36,513 nt of DNA, taken from NCBI GenBank assembly GCA_009786085.1, contig WQTW01000004.1, positions 1-36,513 of the forward strand. The letters are read 5' to 3'. This DNA is from Pseudomonadota bacterium (GTDB lineage Bacteria; Pseudomonadota; Gammaproteobacteria; Burkholderiales; Casimicrobiaceae). This document shows, piece after piece, positions 29,172 to 36,513 of the stretch (position 1 is the first letter of the stretch; each line of letters starts with the position of its first letter). The translations under genes were made by a program, and so were the position numbers. The notes beneath the pieces are model-generated. The model saw nothing but the letters and a program-made list of their open reading frames with translations. It was not told the origin of the DNA and made no database searches.

Positions 29172-29768
29172 ATGAAGCGGTTGGCGCGATTGTTACTGAT
29201 GCTGTTAGTGTCTCTGTTTTTTGCTTCGAGTGCCGTGGCACGGTATCTGGAGTCTGATCCAATCGGTGTAGAGGATGGACCAAATACTTACGTTTATGTG
29301 AAAGGAAACCCGGTCAATCTCGTTGATCCAACAGGTCTTTTTACGCCTTGGAACCACAATGATATGACAAAAGCCGCAATGAGCGGCACCGGAAATTCTT
29401 GCACCAATCTACCCGCGCTAGTCGCGTTGGTGGATAAGCTACCTGGTAGCCAAAATATAGAGAATTCTCATTGGCACGCAATGAGGCCTTGCCACGGAAG
29501 CCCCGAAGCCGCACAAAGAGCTTTTAACAGCTACATAGATGCGTCTTTGAAGGAATGTACCTGCGAAGGGCTTGCGCGCGCTCTGCACGCAGTTCAGGAC
29601 TCATTCGCAAGAGGGCATGCCGGGTTTCAGCCTTGGTGCGGAGGAACTCCTTCAGCGTCTCATCTATGGCATGACGGCAATCCATCTCCTCAAGACCGAA
29701 ATGGGGCGATAAACGCATCGGCTGGTTTAATCCGGCAGTTCAATGATAAGTGCAAGTGTAAGGATTGA
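29172..29768 (+). CDS. Secreted Rhs-core tip protein with PLC/P1-nuclease-like motif
   Basis: A 198-residue protein. Signal peptide 1-23 (ASSAVA cleavage), then directly the Rhs core-associated motif (24-56: YLESDPIG...GNPVNLVDPTGL), then a 140-residue variable domain. In that domain W60-x-H62, H100/H102, H139-x3-D143-x5-H149 and H164-x3-D168 reproduce the residue order and key spacings (HxxxD, D+6 H, HxxxD) of the zinc-dependent phospholipase C/P1 nuclease superfamily. Seven cysteines fit an exported protein. A strong GGAGG lies five bases before ATG 29172. It has no large Rhs barrel, so it is a free-standing tip. Likely an effector; target lipid or nucleic acid unresolved. Confidence 0.7.
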   Translation: MKRLARLLLMLLVSLFFASSAVARYLESDPIGVEDGPNTYVYVKGNPVNLVDPTGLFTPWNHNDMTKAAMSGTGNSCTNLPALVALVDKLPGSQNIENSHWHAMRPCHGSPEAAQRAFNSYIDASLKECTCEGLARALHAVQDSFARGHAGFQPWCGGTPSASHLWHDGNPSPQDRNGAINASAGLIRQFNDKCKCKD

Positions 29769-29775
29769 GGCTGCA

Positions 29776-30072
29776 ATGGGAAAAAGATTTGCTATTGCGC
29801 TCATAGGGTATTTTTTCCTTGTGTTGCTTGCTAGCGTTTCCTTTAATTATGTATTACTGGAAGGGTTAATCGAAGACAAAAGGCTGTATGTGGTTTTTGG
29901 GCCAGCGTTAACGCTTTCTACCCATAACGCGGCAATTTTTATTTTATATACCGTATTTTTACTTCCGTGGCTTGCATTTTGGGCGGCTTTTCCTAAGGCT
30001 AAATGGCTTGCGATCTTTCTCTTCTTCTTTTTTTGGATACTCATGGGCTGGAACGAGTATGAGGTTTTTTGA
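29776..30072 (+). CDS. Small three-helix membrane protein, candidate immunity
   Basis: A 98-residue protein, almost wholly hydrophobic, with membrane segments at about 5-25, 52-70 and 76-91 and short charged loops (IEDKR, FPKAK). It has no family I recognise. It starts seven bases after the Rhs-tip stop, with GAGG at 29767-29770, the usual position of an immunity gene behind an Rhs C-terminal effector. An inner-membrane immunity protein would suit an exported enzyme that attacks membranes. The role is inferred from position only. A longer start at 29743 overlapping the tip gene is less likely. Confidence 0.6.
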   Translation: MGKRFAIALIGYFFLVLLASVSFNYVLLEGLIEDKRLYVVFGPALTLSTHNAAIFILYTVFLLPWLAFWAAFPKAKWLAIFLFFFFWILMGWNEYEVF

Positions 30073-30133
30073 TCGCATATGGTAAACCCGGATAACCGCC
30101 GCACAATCCGGGGACATTTCACGTGGAGATGCA
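30073..30133. other. Right end of the island
   Basis: Sixty bases between the small membrane protein and the right 58-bp repeat. No terminator or recombinase site beyond the repeat itself is recognisable. Confidence 0.35.
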
Positions 30134-30195
30134 TTCGACGACATCCCGACAGGCTTGTCGAGCAGCAGAACACCATCAACGCGACGCCAGGTCAT
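30130..30195 (-). pseudogene. truB: truB 5' remnant beside rbfA
   Basis: On the minus strand ATG at 30195 begins MTWRRVDGVLLLDKPVGMSSN, matching residues 9-28 of full-length TruB from the Trp on, then diverges abruptly at 30133. It stands where truB should start, downstream of rbfA. It is the cut-off 5' end of the original truB. The frame runs on into island sequence (to 29959) without any similarity to TruB. Confidence 0.85.
30134..30191. repeat. 58-bp direct repeat, right copy
   Basis: Perfect match to 27832-27889, 2302 bases away. It forms the right boundary of the island. Confidence 0.9.
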
Positions 30196-30208
30196 CGGGG
30201 ATCAGGAA

Positions 30209-30379
30209 TCAAAAAAGTTGTTTTGCATCGGCAACATCGGTCAAGCGCACTTTTCCGTCTTCGGCGCTTATTTTCAACTGCTTACTGTTTGTAAGCAGTT
30301 CGTTTGCCTCCTCGTCTTTCAAGCGCATTTTTCCATCTTCGGCGCTCATTTTCAACTGCTGACAATTTGTCAGCAGTTG
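30209..30379 (-). pseudogene. DinD/BRO-N-like fragment, internally duplicated
   Basis: On the minus strand two tandem segments read LLTNCQQLKMSAEDGKMRL and LLTNSKQLKISAEDGKVRL, the second continuing TDVADAKQLF before a TGA inside heptamer sequence. From memory this resembles the segment before 'RLIQSIPSPKAEPFK' in DinD/BRO-N-type (DNA-damage-inducible or phage antirepressor-like) proteins. Start and remainder are missing. The upstream part of the open frame is repeat sequence, so this is a relic. At DNA level each unit contains a 10-bp-arm hairpin (30277-30301 and 30355-30379) whose stems differ by paired changes. Confidence 0.5.
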
Positions 30380-30488
30380 ATTGGGAGAGGGGTGAAACGA
30401 TTGCCGTTCCCCCTCTCCCGCCCCTTCGGGGCACCCTCTCCCGCGAGGGGAGAGGGTGAGAAATGTATGCGCCTGAAGCGGAAACGCG
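30380..30488. repeat. Repeats between the relic and rbfA
   Basis: CCCTCTCCCGC-CCCTTCGGGG-type and CCCTCTCCCGCGAGGGGAGAGGG palindromes (about 30411-30449), then non-coding sequence to the rbfA stop. With the relic and the truB remnant this fills 30073-30488; no intact gene is present. Confidence 0.6.
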
Positions 30489-30875
30489 CTAGGCATCAGA
30501 TTTCTGATCTCTGATTTCTGATTCCTGACCTCTGATCGCCTCATCAATCAACCGCGACATTTCCATGCCGCGCTCGGTCGAGCGGTCGTAGATGAAATGC
30601 AACTGCGGCACGGTAAAGCTGGAAAGGCGATGGGCGATTTCGGAGCGCAGAAAACCTGCGGTGCGCGCCAGCGCCTGTTCGGCATTCTCCGCGCCGGAGA
30701 CGTCGCCCATGTTGGTGAAATACACTTTGGCGTGCGACAGGTCGTTGGAAACGTCAACGGCGGTGATCGTCACCAGCCCGATGCGCGGATCCTTGATTTG
30801 TTCGCGCAACAATTCGGCCAGTTCACGCTGGATCTGATCGCCGATGCGGTGGTGACGGGCGGAATGTTTTTTCAT
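30489..30875 (-). CDS. rbfA: 30S ribosome-binding factor A
   Basis: Late 16S rRNA maturation and cold-adaptation factor. The 128-residue protein has the KH-like RbfA fold: RHHRIGDQIQRELAELLREQIKDPRIG at the start, DLSHAKVYFTNMG in the middle and QLHFIYDRSTERGMEMSRLIDEA near the end. The last 13 or so residues (RGQESEIRDQKSDA) are translated heptamer repeats, so the natural end was close to residue 114. Start ATG 30875 is preceded by AAGGAAA. It is downstream of infB with 341 repeat-filled bases between. Confidence 0.93.
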   Translation of the reverse strand: MKKHSARHHRIGDQIQRELAELLREQIKDPRIGLVTITAVDVSNDLSHAKVYFTNMGDVSGAENAEQALARTAGFLRSEIAHRLSSFTVPQLHFIYDRSTERGMEMSRLIDEAIRGQESEIRDQKSDA

Positions 30876-31216
30876 TTTTGTTTCCTTTATATTTCTGGCT
30901 CTTTTGAAATATGAGTGGGTTAATGTAGCTGGATATCTCACGCGAAGGCGCGAAGCCGCGAAGAAGAACTCGTCATTGCGAGCGAAGCGAAGCAATCCAG
31001 TGGTTTTTCGTTGCGCGCTTTTTTTCTGGATTGCTTCGCTTCGCTCGCGATGACGCATTGCTGATTTCTGACATCTGTTCTCTGACCGCTGAACCCTGAC
31101 CACCCCAACTCTCCCGCCCCTCTCTCCCGACCTCTCTCCCACAAGGGAGAGAGGAGGGAAATGCCTCCCCTCTCCCGCTTTCCGCGGGAGAGGGGGATGG
31201 AAGGGGAGGGAGAAGG
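30876..31216. repeat. Repeat-filled gap between infB and rbfA
   Basis: No gene. Inverted 30-bp arms at 30971-31000 and 31026-31055 (29 of 30 match) frame a 25-base loop. To their left is a 'CGCGAAGGCGCGAAGCCGCG' unit (about 30940-30959). To their right are heptamers (31063-31099) and then a run of CCCTCTCCC palindromes (about 31105-31213). All of it is presumably transcribed in the infB-rbfA message. Confidence 0.7.
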
Positions 31217-34060
31217 TTAAAGCGTTCTGGCGATCTCGATGACTTGATAAACTTCAAGTTGGTCGCCTTGCTGAATGTCGTTGAAGTTCTTGATCGACAA
31301 ACCGCATTCGAAGCCGGACTTGACCTCTTTTACGTCATCCTTGTAGCGTTTCAGCGAGTCGAGTTCGCCGTCGTGGATCACCACGTTGCTGCGCAACAGA
31401 CGCACGCGCGCGCCGCGCTGAACCATGCCTTCGAGCACATAGCAACCGGCGACGGCGCCGACTTTCGGAATCCGATAGACTTCGCGGATATCGACCAACC
31501 CCAGTTGCTGCTCGCGTTTTTCGGGCGACAGCAAGCCGGAGAGCGCCGCTTTCACATCGTCGGCGGCTTCATAAATAATGTTGTAGTAACGAATCTCGAT
31601 ATCGTTGTGTTCGGCGAGTTTGCGCGCTTGCGCGTCGGCGCGGGTGTTGAAGCCGATAACGACGGCTTTGGACGCAATCGCCAGATTGATGTCGGATTCG
31701 GTGATGCCGCCAACGGCAGCGTGAACAACGTCGATCTTGACTTCGCTGGTGGACAGTTTGGAAAGCGTTTGTTGCAACGCTTCGTAGCTGCCCTGGGCGT
31801 CGGCCTTGATGATGAGCGGCAGCGTCTTGACATCGCTGTCGCCCATTTGTTCGAACATGTTTTCGAGTTTGGCGGCTTGTTGTTTCGCCAATCGCACGTC
31901 GCGGAATTTTCCTTGACGAAAGAGTGCGACTTCGCGGGCGCGACGTTCGTCGTTCAGCGCCAGCACATCTTCACCGGCCATCGGCACGTCCGACAAGCCC
32001 TGAATTTCGACCGGAATCGAAGAACCGGCTTCGGTGATGTTTTGACCGTTTTCGTCGAGCATCGCGCGTACGCGGCCATAGACAGCGCCGGCCAGTACGA
32101 TGTCGCCGCGTTTCAAGGTGCCCGATTGCACCAGAACGGTGGCGACCGCGCCGCGTCCCTTGTCGAGCCGCGATTCGATCACGATGCCTTTGGCGGGAGC
32201 GTCTTTCGGCGCTTTCAGTTCCAGCACTTCCGCTTGCAGAAGCACGGCGTCGAGCAGCGCGTCGATACCGTTGCCGGTTTTCGCCGAGACTTCGACGAAT
32301 TGCACATCGCCGCCGTACGCTTCGGGAATCACATTCTCGGCAACCAACTCTTGTCTGACCCGCTCCGGGTTGGCTTCCGGTTTGTCGATCTTGTTGATGG
32401 CCACGACGATCGGCGCATCGCCGGCTCTGGCGTGGGCAATCGCTTCTTTGGTTTGCGGCATCACGCCGTCGTCGGCCGCGACGACCAGAATCACAATGTC
32501 GGTGACTTTCGCGCCGCGCGCCCGCATCGCGGTGAACGCTTCGTGACCGGGCGTATCGAGGAAAGTAATGATGCCCTTCGGCGTTTCGACGTGGTACGCG
32601 CCGATGTGTTGCGTGATACCGCCCGCTTCGCCGATGGCGACTTTGGTGCGGCGGATGTAATCGAGCAGCGAGGTTTTTCCGTGATCGACGTGACCCATCA
32701 CGGTGACGACCGGCGCGCGCGGCAACCATTCGGCGTTGCTGTGGCTCGACGCTTCGTCGGCGACCAGCAACGCATCGGGATCGTCCGGCTTCGCGGCCAC
32801 GGCGGTGTGTCCCATTTCTTCGACAATGATAATTGCAGTCTCCTGATCGAGCATTTGATTGATGGTCACCATCATCCCCATTTTCATCAGCGCCTTGATC
32901 ACTTCCGCCGCTTTCACCGACATCTTGTGCGACAGATCGGCGACGGTGATCGTTTCCGGCACCACCACTTCGCGGACGATGGGCGCCATCGGGATCGGCG
33001 GCATTTCGGCTTTTTCTTCGCGCCGTCCTTTGCCACCTTTGGGTGAACGCCAACCGGCAGCAGCGCTGCCGCCACGCGGTTTCAAGCCGCGCCGGATTTC
33101 TTCGTTGCGGTCGGTCGCTTCGCGCAAAACGGTTTTGGTTTTTTCTTTCTTGGCTTCTTTCTTGTGCGCCGGGCGGTGCAAGGTTCCTTTCAACTCGGAA
33201 GCGGGTTTTTCCGCTTCTGTGCGAGGCGCTTTTTCCGCCGTCACTTTTGCCGCTGCCCGCGCCGCTTTTTCCGCCTCTTCGCGTTCTTTCTTGTTGCGCT
33301 TCGCCGCTTCCAAATCCTGTTTGCGGCGCAAATCTTCCTGCTGGCGCGCGATCAATTCTTGCGCGCGTTGTTCTTCGGCCTTACGCGAAGCCAGTTCTTC
33401 CGGCGTCAGCACCGGCACCGGCGCGCGCGCTTTGGCGGGCGCCGACGGGGTTGCGGCAGGCGCTTTTTCAACGACCGACGGTTTCTTTTTCGATGTTTTC
33501 TTTTCATCGGCTGCGGCTTTGCGTGCAGCCGCTTTGGTGGCGGCCGCTGCCGCCAGCGCGGCTTTTTCCGGCGTTGACGGCGAGACGACGCGAGCGCCGA
33601 TCCTGGGAACCAGCGTGTCCTGAACGGACGGGGCTTCGGAAACTTCCGGCTCCTCCGAATCGAAAGATTCCGGAAGTTCGACCGACGCATCGTCGGGCAG
33701 CAACGGCTCGACAGGCTCCGGCAACGCTTCCATTTCCACCGTCGGAACGACGTCGCTTTCTTCGCGGCGCACCAGCACCCGCTTCTTGCGGACTTCAACC
33801 TGAATGGTGCGCGCTTTGCCGGACGCGTCCGGCGCCCGGATCTCCGAGGTTTCCTTGCGCGTCAGCGTGATCCGCTTTTTCGGCTCAGTCGTCGCGCCGT
33901 GTTGCTGGCGCAAATAATCCAGCAGCGCCGCCTTGTCCGTGGCGGTGAGCTTGTCGCCGATTTTTTTGTCCTCAATACCGGCAGCGGCCAACTGCGCCAG
34001 CAGCGTGGCGACCGGCACTTTGAGTTCTTCGGCGAACGTTTCTATGGTGGTATGCAGCAT
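31217..34060 (-). CDS. infB: Translation initiation factor IF-2
   Basis: GTPase that places initiator tRNA on the 30S subunit. The 947-residue protein has the N-terminal IF2 domain ([20 protein letters not shown]), a long Ala/Lys/Glu-rich linker (about 150-330) and a second N-terminal IF2 domain. The GTPase domain has G1 GHVDHGKT (about 453-460), DTPGHEAF and NKID. The C-terminal tRNA-binding domains end [15 protein letters not shown] chose ATG 34060 since it opens the conserved N terminus; the frame runs to 34099 only by overlapping nusA's end. Order nusA-infB-rbfA is canonical. Confidence 0.96.
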   Translation of the reverse strand: MLHTTIETFAEELKVPVATLLAQLAAAGIEDKKIGDKLTATDKAALLDYLRQQHGATTEPKKRITLTRKETSEIRAPDASGKARTIQVEVRKKRVLVRREESDVVPTVEMEALPEPVEPLLPDDASVELPESFDSEEPEVSEAPSVQDTLVPRIGARVVSPSTPEKAALAAAAATKAAARKAAADEKKTSKKKPSVVEKAPAATPSAPAKARAPVPVLTPEELASRKAEEQRAQELIARQQEDLRRKQDLEAAKRNKKEREEAEKAARAAAKVTAEKAPRTEAEKPASELKGTLHRPAHKKEAKKEKTKTVLREATDRNEEIRRGLKPRGGSAAAGWRSPKGGKGRREEKAEMPPIPMAPIVREVVVPETITVADLSHKMSVKAAEVIKALMKMGMMVTINQMLDQETAIIIVEEMGHTAVAAKPDDPDALLVADEASSHSNAEWLPRAPVVTVMGHVDHGKTSLLDYIRRTKVAIGEAGGITQHIGAYHVETPKGIITFLDTPGHEAFTAMRARGAKVTDIVILVVAADDGVMPQTKEAIAHARAGDAPIVVAINKIDKPEANPERVRQELVAENVIPEAYGGDVQFVEVSAKTGNGIDALLDAVLLQAEVLELKAPKDAPAKGIVIESRLDKGRGAVATVLVQSGTLKRGDIVLAGAVYGRVRAMLDENGQNITEAGSSIPVEIQGLSDVPMAGEDVLALNDERRAREVALFRQGKFRDVRLAKQQAAKLENMFEQMGDSDVKTLPLIIKADAQGSYEALQQTLSKLSTSEVKIDVVHAAVGGITESDINLAIASKAVVIGFNTRADAQARKLAEHNDIEIRYYNIIYEAADDVKAALSGLLSPEKREQQLGLVDIREVYRIPKVGAVAGCYVLEGMVQRGARVRLLRSNVVIHDGELDSLKRYKDDVKEVKSGFECGLSIKNFNDIQQGDQLEVYQVIEIARTL

Positions 34061-34095
34061 CCTGTAAGTCTCCTGCGCGATACATGAAGGCGCGA

Positions 34096-35604
34096 TCAAG
34101 GCGTGATAGCGGAAGGCTCATCACTGTTCTCATCTTCAAACCAATGGGCGCGGGCTTTCATAATCAACTCTTGAGCGGCCTCTTGGGACAACTCGGTGAT
34201 TTCGGTCAATTCATCGACAGCGAGATCGGCAAGATCGTCGCGCGTCTTGATGTCGTGCTTGGCAAGCTCCGCCGCCAACTGCGTTGACATTCCCGGAAGT
34301 TGCAACAACGCTTCTTCGACGCCCTTGAGACTTTCCTCGAGCGCAATCGCGTCGGTCAGCAGCGCGCTACGGGCGCGTTTGCGCAGTTCCTCAACCGTTT
34401 CTTCGTCGAACGCTTCGATCTCCAGCATTTCGTGGATCGGCACATACGCGACTTCCTCGAGCGAGGAAAAACCTTCGGAAATCAGAATATCGGCCACTTC
34501 ATCATCGACGTCGAGCCGCATGGTAAAGAGTTGGCGCAACTTCTCGCTTTCCGCCTCCGCTTTCTTCTGCGATTCTTCGACATTCATCAGATTGATCTGC
34601 CAGCCGGTCATTTCGGACGCGAGCCGCACATTCTGACCGCCGCGACCGATGGCGACCGCCAGATTTTCTTCGTTGACGGCGACATCCATCGCGTGCTTGT
34701 CCTCGTCAACGACGATACTCTGCACTTCCGCCGGCGCCAGCGCGTTGATCACATACTTCGCCGGGTCTTCCGACCACAGCACAATATCGACGCGCTCTCC
34801 GGCCAACTCGTTGGTGACGGCAGTGACGCGCGAACCGCGCATGCCGATGCACGTGCCCTGCGGATCGAGGCGCGGATCGTTCGATTTGACGGCGATCTTG
34901 GCGCGCAGACCGGGGTCGCGGGCGGCGCCCATGATCTCGATCAGCCCTTCCTCGATTTCCGGCACTTCCAGTTCAAACAGGCGCACCAGAAATTCCGGCA
35001 CGGTGCGCGACAAAATCAGTTGCGGCCCTTTGGCCTGACGATCGACCTTCACCACATAAGCGCGGACACGATCGCCGACGCGCAGATTTTCCTTCGCGAT
35101 GAGTTGGTCGCGCAGGATGATGCCTTCGACCTTGCCGGATTCGATGATCACATTGCCGCGCTCGATGCGCTTGACCGTGCCGTTGAGCAAATTGTCCTGA
35201 CGCTCAAGAAAATCGTTGATGATCTGCTCGCGCTCGGCATCGCGGATGCGCTGGAGAATGACCTGCTTCGCCGCCTGCGCGCCGATGCGGCCGAACTCGG
35301 CAGCCTCAAGCGGCTCCTCGACGATGTCGCCGATATCGAGGTCCATCTCCTGCTCGATGGCGTCGGTCATGGCGATTTGCCGCGACGGTTCCTCGTGCTC
35401 CTCATCGGGGACGACCGTCCAGCGCCGGAACGCTTCATAATCGCCGGTCTCGCGGTCGATCACCACGCGCACATCGACCTCTTCCTTGAAGCGTTTCTTG
35501 GTCGCCGACGCCAGCGCAAATTCCAGCGCCGCAAAAACGACTTCACGCGGCACGTTTTTCTCACGCGCCAGCGCGTCCACCAGAAGCAGCAAATCACGGT
35601 TCAT
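34096..35604 (-). CDS. nusA: Transcription termination/antitermination factor NusA
   Basis: RNA polymerase-associated factor that modulates pausing, termination and antitermination. The 502-residue protein has the N-terminal polymerase-binding domain ([26 protein letters not shown]), S1 (about 133-200), two KH domains (GMRGSRV and [11 protein letters not shown]) and two C-terminal acidic repeats, the E. coli-type long form. ATG 35604 overlaps the rimP stop (ATGA), so translation is coupled; GGAG lies upstream. Confidence 0.96.
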   Translation of the reverse strand: MNRDLLLLVDALAREKNVPREVVFAALEFALASATKKRFKEEVDVRVVIDRETGDYEAFRRWTVVPDEEHEEPSRQIAMTDAIEQEMDLDIGDIVEEPLEAAEFGRIGAQAAKQVILQRIRDAEREQIINDFLERQDNLLNGTVKRIERGNVIIESGKVEGIILRDQLIAKENLRVGDRVRAYVVKVDRQAKGPQLILSRTVPEFLVRLFELEVPEIEEGLIEIMGAARDPGLRAKIAVKSNDPRLDPQGTCIGMRGSRVTAVTNELAGERVDIVLWSEDPAKYVINALAPAEVQSIVVDEDKHAMDVAVNEENLAVAIGRGGQNVRLASEMTGWQINLMNVEESQKKAEAESEKLRQLFTMRLDVDDEVADILISEGFSSLEEVAYVPIHEMLEIEAFDEETVEELRKRARSALLTDAIALEESLKGVEEALLQLPGMSTQLAAELAKHDIKTRDDLADLAVDELTEITELSQEAAQELIMKARAHWFEDENSDEPSAITP

Positions 35605-36059
35605 TTTGCTTTTCTCCACTCTAACTTGGGAACGAGCCTGGCCCGTTCGATTTGGTGATGCTCAATCGCCAATGCCGCGCCGGCATGCTCGACCAGCACC
35701 CGGTCGTCCTCGACGCCGCACAACAAGACCTTCATTTTGCGACTGCCCTCCATCGGTTCACGCAGCACCAGTTGCGCCTCGGAGCCGATAAAACGCGCGA
35801 AATCCGTCAACTTCCTGAGAGGCCGGTCAAGACCGGGCGACGAGACTTCCAGACGGTCGTAATCGATGTTTTCCACGGCGAAAAGGCGCGTCAAATGATG
35901 GCTGACCGCAGCGCAATCCTCGACCGTCACACCCGCCGCCGCGCCTTCCGGCGTGTCGATAAAGACGCGAATCGTCCGGCCCCTGGGAGACATCTCCCAA
36001 TCCGCCAGTTCGAAGCCCAGCCCGGGCAACGTCGTTTCCAAAAGATCGCCGATATTCAC
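35601..36059 (-). CDS. rimP: Ribosome maturation factor RimP
   Basis: 30S subunit assembly factor. The 152-residue protein has the RimP N-terminal alpha/beta domain ([30 protein letters not shown]) and [21 protein letters not shown], the family signature. The C-terminal SH3-like domain follows. The start is GTG at 36059. It is first gene of rimP-nusA-infB and overlaps nusA by four bases. A terminator-shaped hairpin lies about 40 bases upstream in the leader. Confidence 0.95.
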   Translation of the reverse strand: MNIGDLLETTLPGLGFELADWEMSPRGRTIRVFIDTPEGAAAGVTVEDCAAVSHHLTRLFAVENIDYDRLEVSSPGLDRPLRKLTDFARFIGSEAQLVLREPMEGSRKMKVLLCGVEDDRVLVEHAGAALAIEHHQIERARLVPKLEWRKAK

Positions 36060-36089
36060 TTAGCTTGCCAGGTCGCTACAAAATCGCGT

Positions 36090-36120
36090 GAAAAAAAAAT
36101 GGGCTGTGGACAGCCCATTT
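36090..36120 (-). terminator. Intrinsic terminator in the rimP leader
   Basis: On the minus strand AAATGGGCTG (36111-36120) pairs perfectly with CAGCCCATTT (36097-36106) around TCCA and runs into a U tract of eight or nine. It is the strongest terminator in the window. It either ends an upstream transcript or acts as an attenuator of the rimP-nusA-infB operon. Confidence 0.8.
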
Positions 36121-36140
36121 CTAATAGTTGTTCGCGGCGG

Positions 36141-36170
36141 ATTCTAACACAAAACGGCAGATTTTTTTAA
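36141..36170 (-). promoter_or_regulatory. Possible rimP-nusA-infB promoter
   Basis: Minus-strand TTAAAA (36165-36170) and TAGAAT (36141-36146), 18-base spacer. Transcripts starting near 36134 would meet the terminator hairpin within about 15 bases. Confidence 0.35.
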
Positions 36171-36440
36171 CACTTTTCTCATAGGTTCCATGCGTCATGA
36201 CAGCGAGGCGGGCGCCCGGGGGAAAACAATTAACCGCAAAGAACGCATAAAACGCAAAGAAAGGTGGCGTCATTCTGCGCGTGTAGGGGCAGGTTTCAAA
36301 CCTGCCCTTTTGGATCTCACGCGAAGGCGCGAAGCCGCGAAGGAACGAAACTCCCCTCGCCCGCTTGCGGGAGAGGGGTCGGGGGAGAGGGCGCTTTTCT
36401 CCATCCCCTTCAAGGCTAGTGTATGCACACAACTCCGAAT
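36171..36440. repeat. Repeat-filled stretch at the right end
   Basis: No gene. Units seen: 'TTAACCGCAAAGAACGCATA' (about 36229-36248), the palindrome GGGGCAGGTTTCAAACCTGC within 36283-36307 (relative of 9018-9043 with a compensated base pair), a 'CACGCGAAGGCGCGAAGCCG' unit (about 36318-36337) and a CGCCCGC-TT-GCGGGAGAGGGG palindrome (about 36357-36378). Confidence 0.65.
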
Positions 36441-36443
36441 GCA

Positions 36444-36449
36444 TATAAT
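36444..36449 (+). promoter_or_regulatory. -10 element for the gene at the window end
   Basis: TATAAT 36 bases before the ATG at 36486; no clear -35. A GTGTATGCACAC palindrome (36419-36430) sits at the -35 distance and could be an operator. Confidence 0.35.
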
Positions 36450-36485
36450 ATTTGTTGTTGCAACAGCTTTGGGAGGTGCTCAGGC

Positions 36486-36513
36486 ATGAGAATTGAATGC
36501 GGAGATCGCAGAC
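36486..36513 (+). CDS. Start of an unidentified gene, cut by the window
   Basis: ATG at 36486 with GGGAGGT at 36471-36477 in ideal position. Only nine codons (MRIECGDRR) are in the window, too few to identify the product. Confidence 0.45.

Noticed and set aside
30079..30514. Short plus-strand open frames over the truB remnant and relic
   Set aside because: They are opposite-strand readings of truB, the DinD-like fragment and heptamers.
31244..33046. 600-codon open frame opposite infB
   Set aside because: Antisense shadow of infB with no recognisable motif or start signal.
34300..35658. 452-codon open frame opposite nusA
   Set aside because: Same reason: antisense to an intact nusA.

Overview
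The window is a GC-rich bacterial chromosome segment made mostly of conserved housekeeping operons. The order kdsD-kdsC-lptC-lptA-lptB-rpoN-hpf-ptsN-hprK-rapZ, with an HPr kinase gene inside an rpoN/ptsN locus, points to a betaproteobacterium (inference from gene order; no rRNA gene is present). Coding strands are compact, while most intergenic spaces are packed with dispersed palindromes and short tandem repeats.

Layout. 1-876: no gene; a leftward sigma70-type promoter and several repeat families. 877-8964 (+): Kdo synthesis (kdsD, kdsC), LPS transport (lptC, lptA, lptB), sigma-54 (rpoN), ribosome hibernation (hpf) and nitrogen-PTS functions (ptsN, hprK, rapZ). 9218-12997: a DUF4124 periplasmic protein (-), divergent from guaB and guaA (GMP synthesis). 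13223-16165: a CREST/ceramidase-like membrane hydrolase (-), a divergent XRE-type regulator (+), and a metallo-beta-lactamase-fold lipoprotein of the NAPE-PLD/UlaG type (+). 16287-20729 (-): carA-carB. 20943-23050: a VanZ-like membrane protein (+) and a TerC-family membrane protein (-). 23444-36059 (-): the translation supercluster rimP-nusA-infB-rbfA-truB-rpsO-pnp.

The accessory region lies inside that supercluster. Between rbfA and truB is a 2.2-kb, AT-richer island (27890-30133) bounded by a perfect 58-bp direct repeat of early truB codons. The truB start that would follow rbfA survives as a 20-odd-codon remnant at 30134-30195, and full-length truB has a different 5' end supplied by the island. 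The island carries three same-strand genes: a SirB1-like transglutaminase-fold protein, a secreted Rhs-core 'tip' protein whose C-terminal His/Asp spacing matches the zinc-dependent phospholipase C/P1 nuclease superfamily, and a three-helix membrane protein that is a natural candidate for its immunity partner. A second fragment, resembling part of a DinD/BRO-N-type protein and tandemly duplicated, sits between rbfA and the truB remnant.

The other striking theme is repeats entering coding sequence. TruB carries about 88 in-frame residues encoded by dispersed GC-rich repeats in its C-terminal domain. At least four proteins (VanZ-like, TerC, RbfA, ceramidase-like) end in residues encoded by the same heptanucleotide repeat. 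A 242-bp MITE-like element has inserted into one copy of a large palindromic repeat, and the other copy in the window shows the uninterrupted site. I found no tRNA, rRNA, CRISPR array, transposase or integrase gene.
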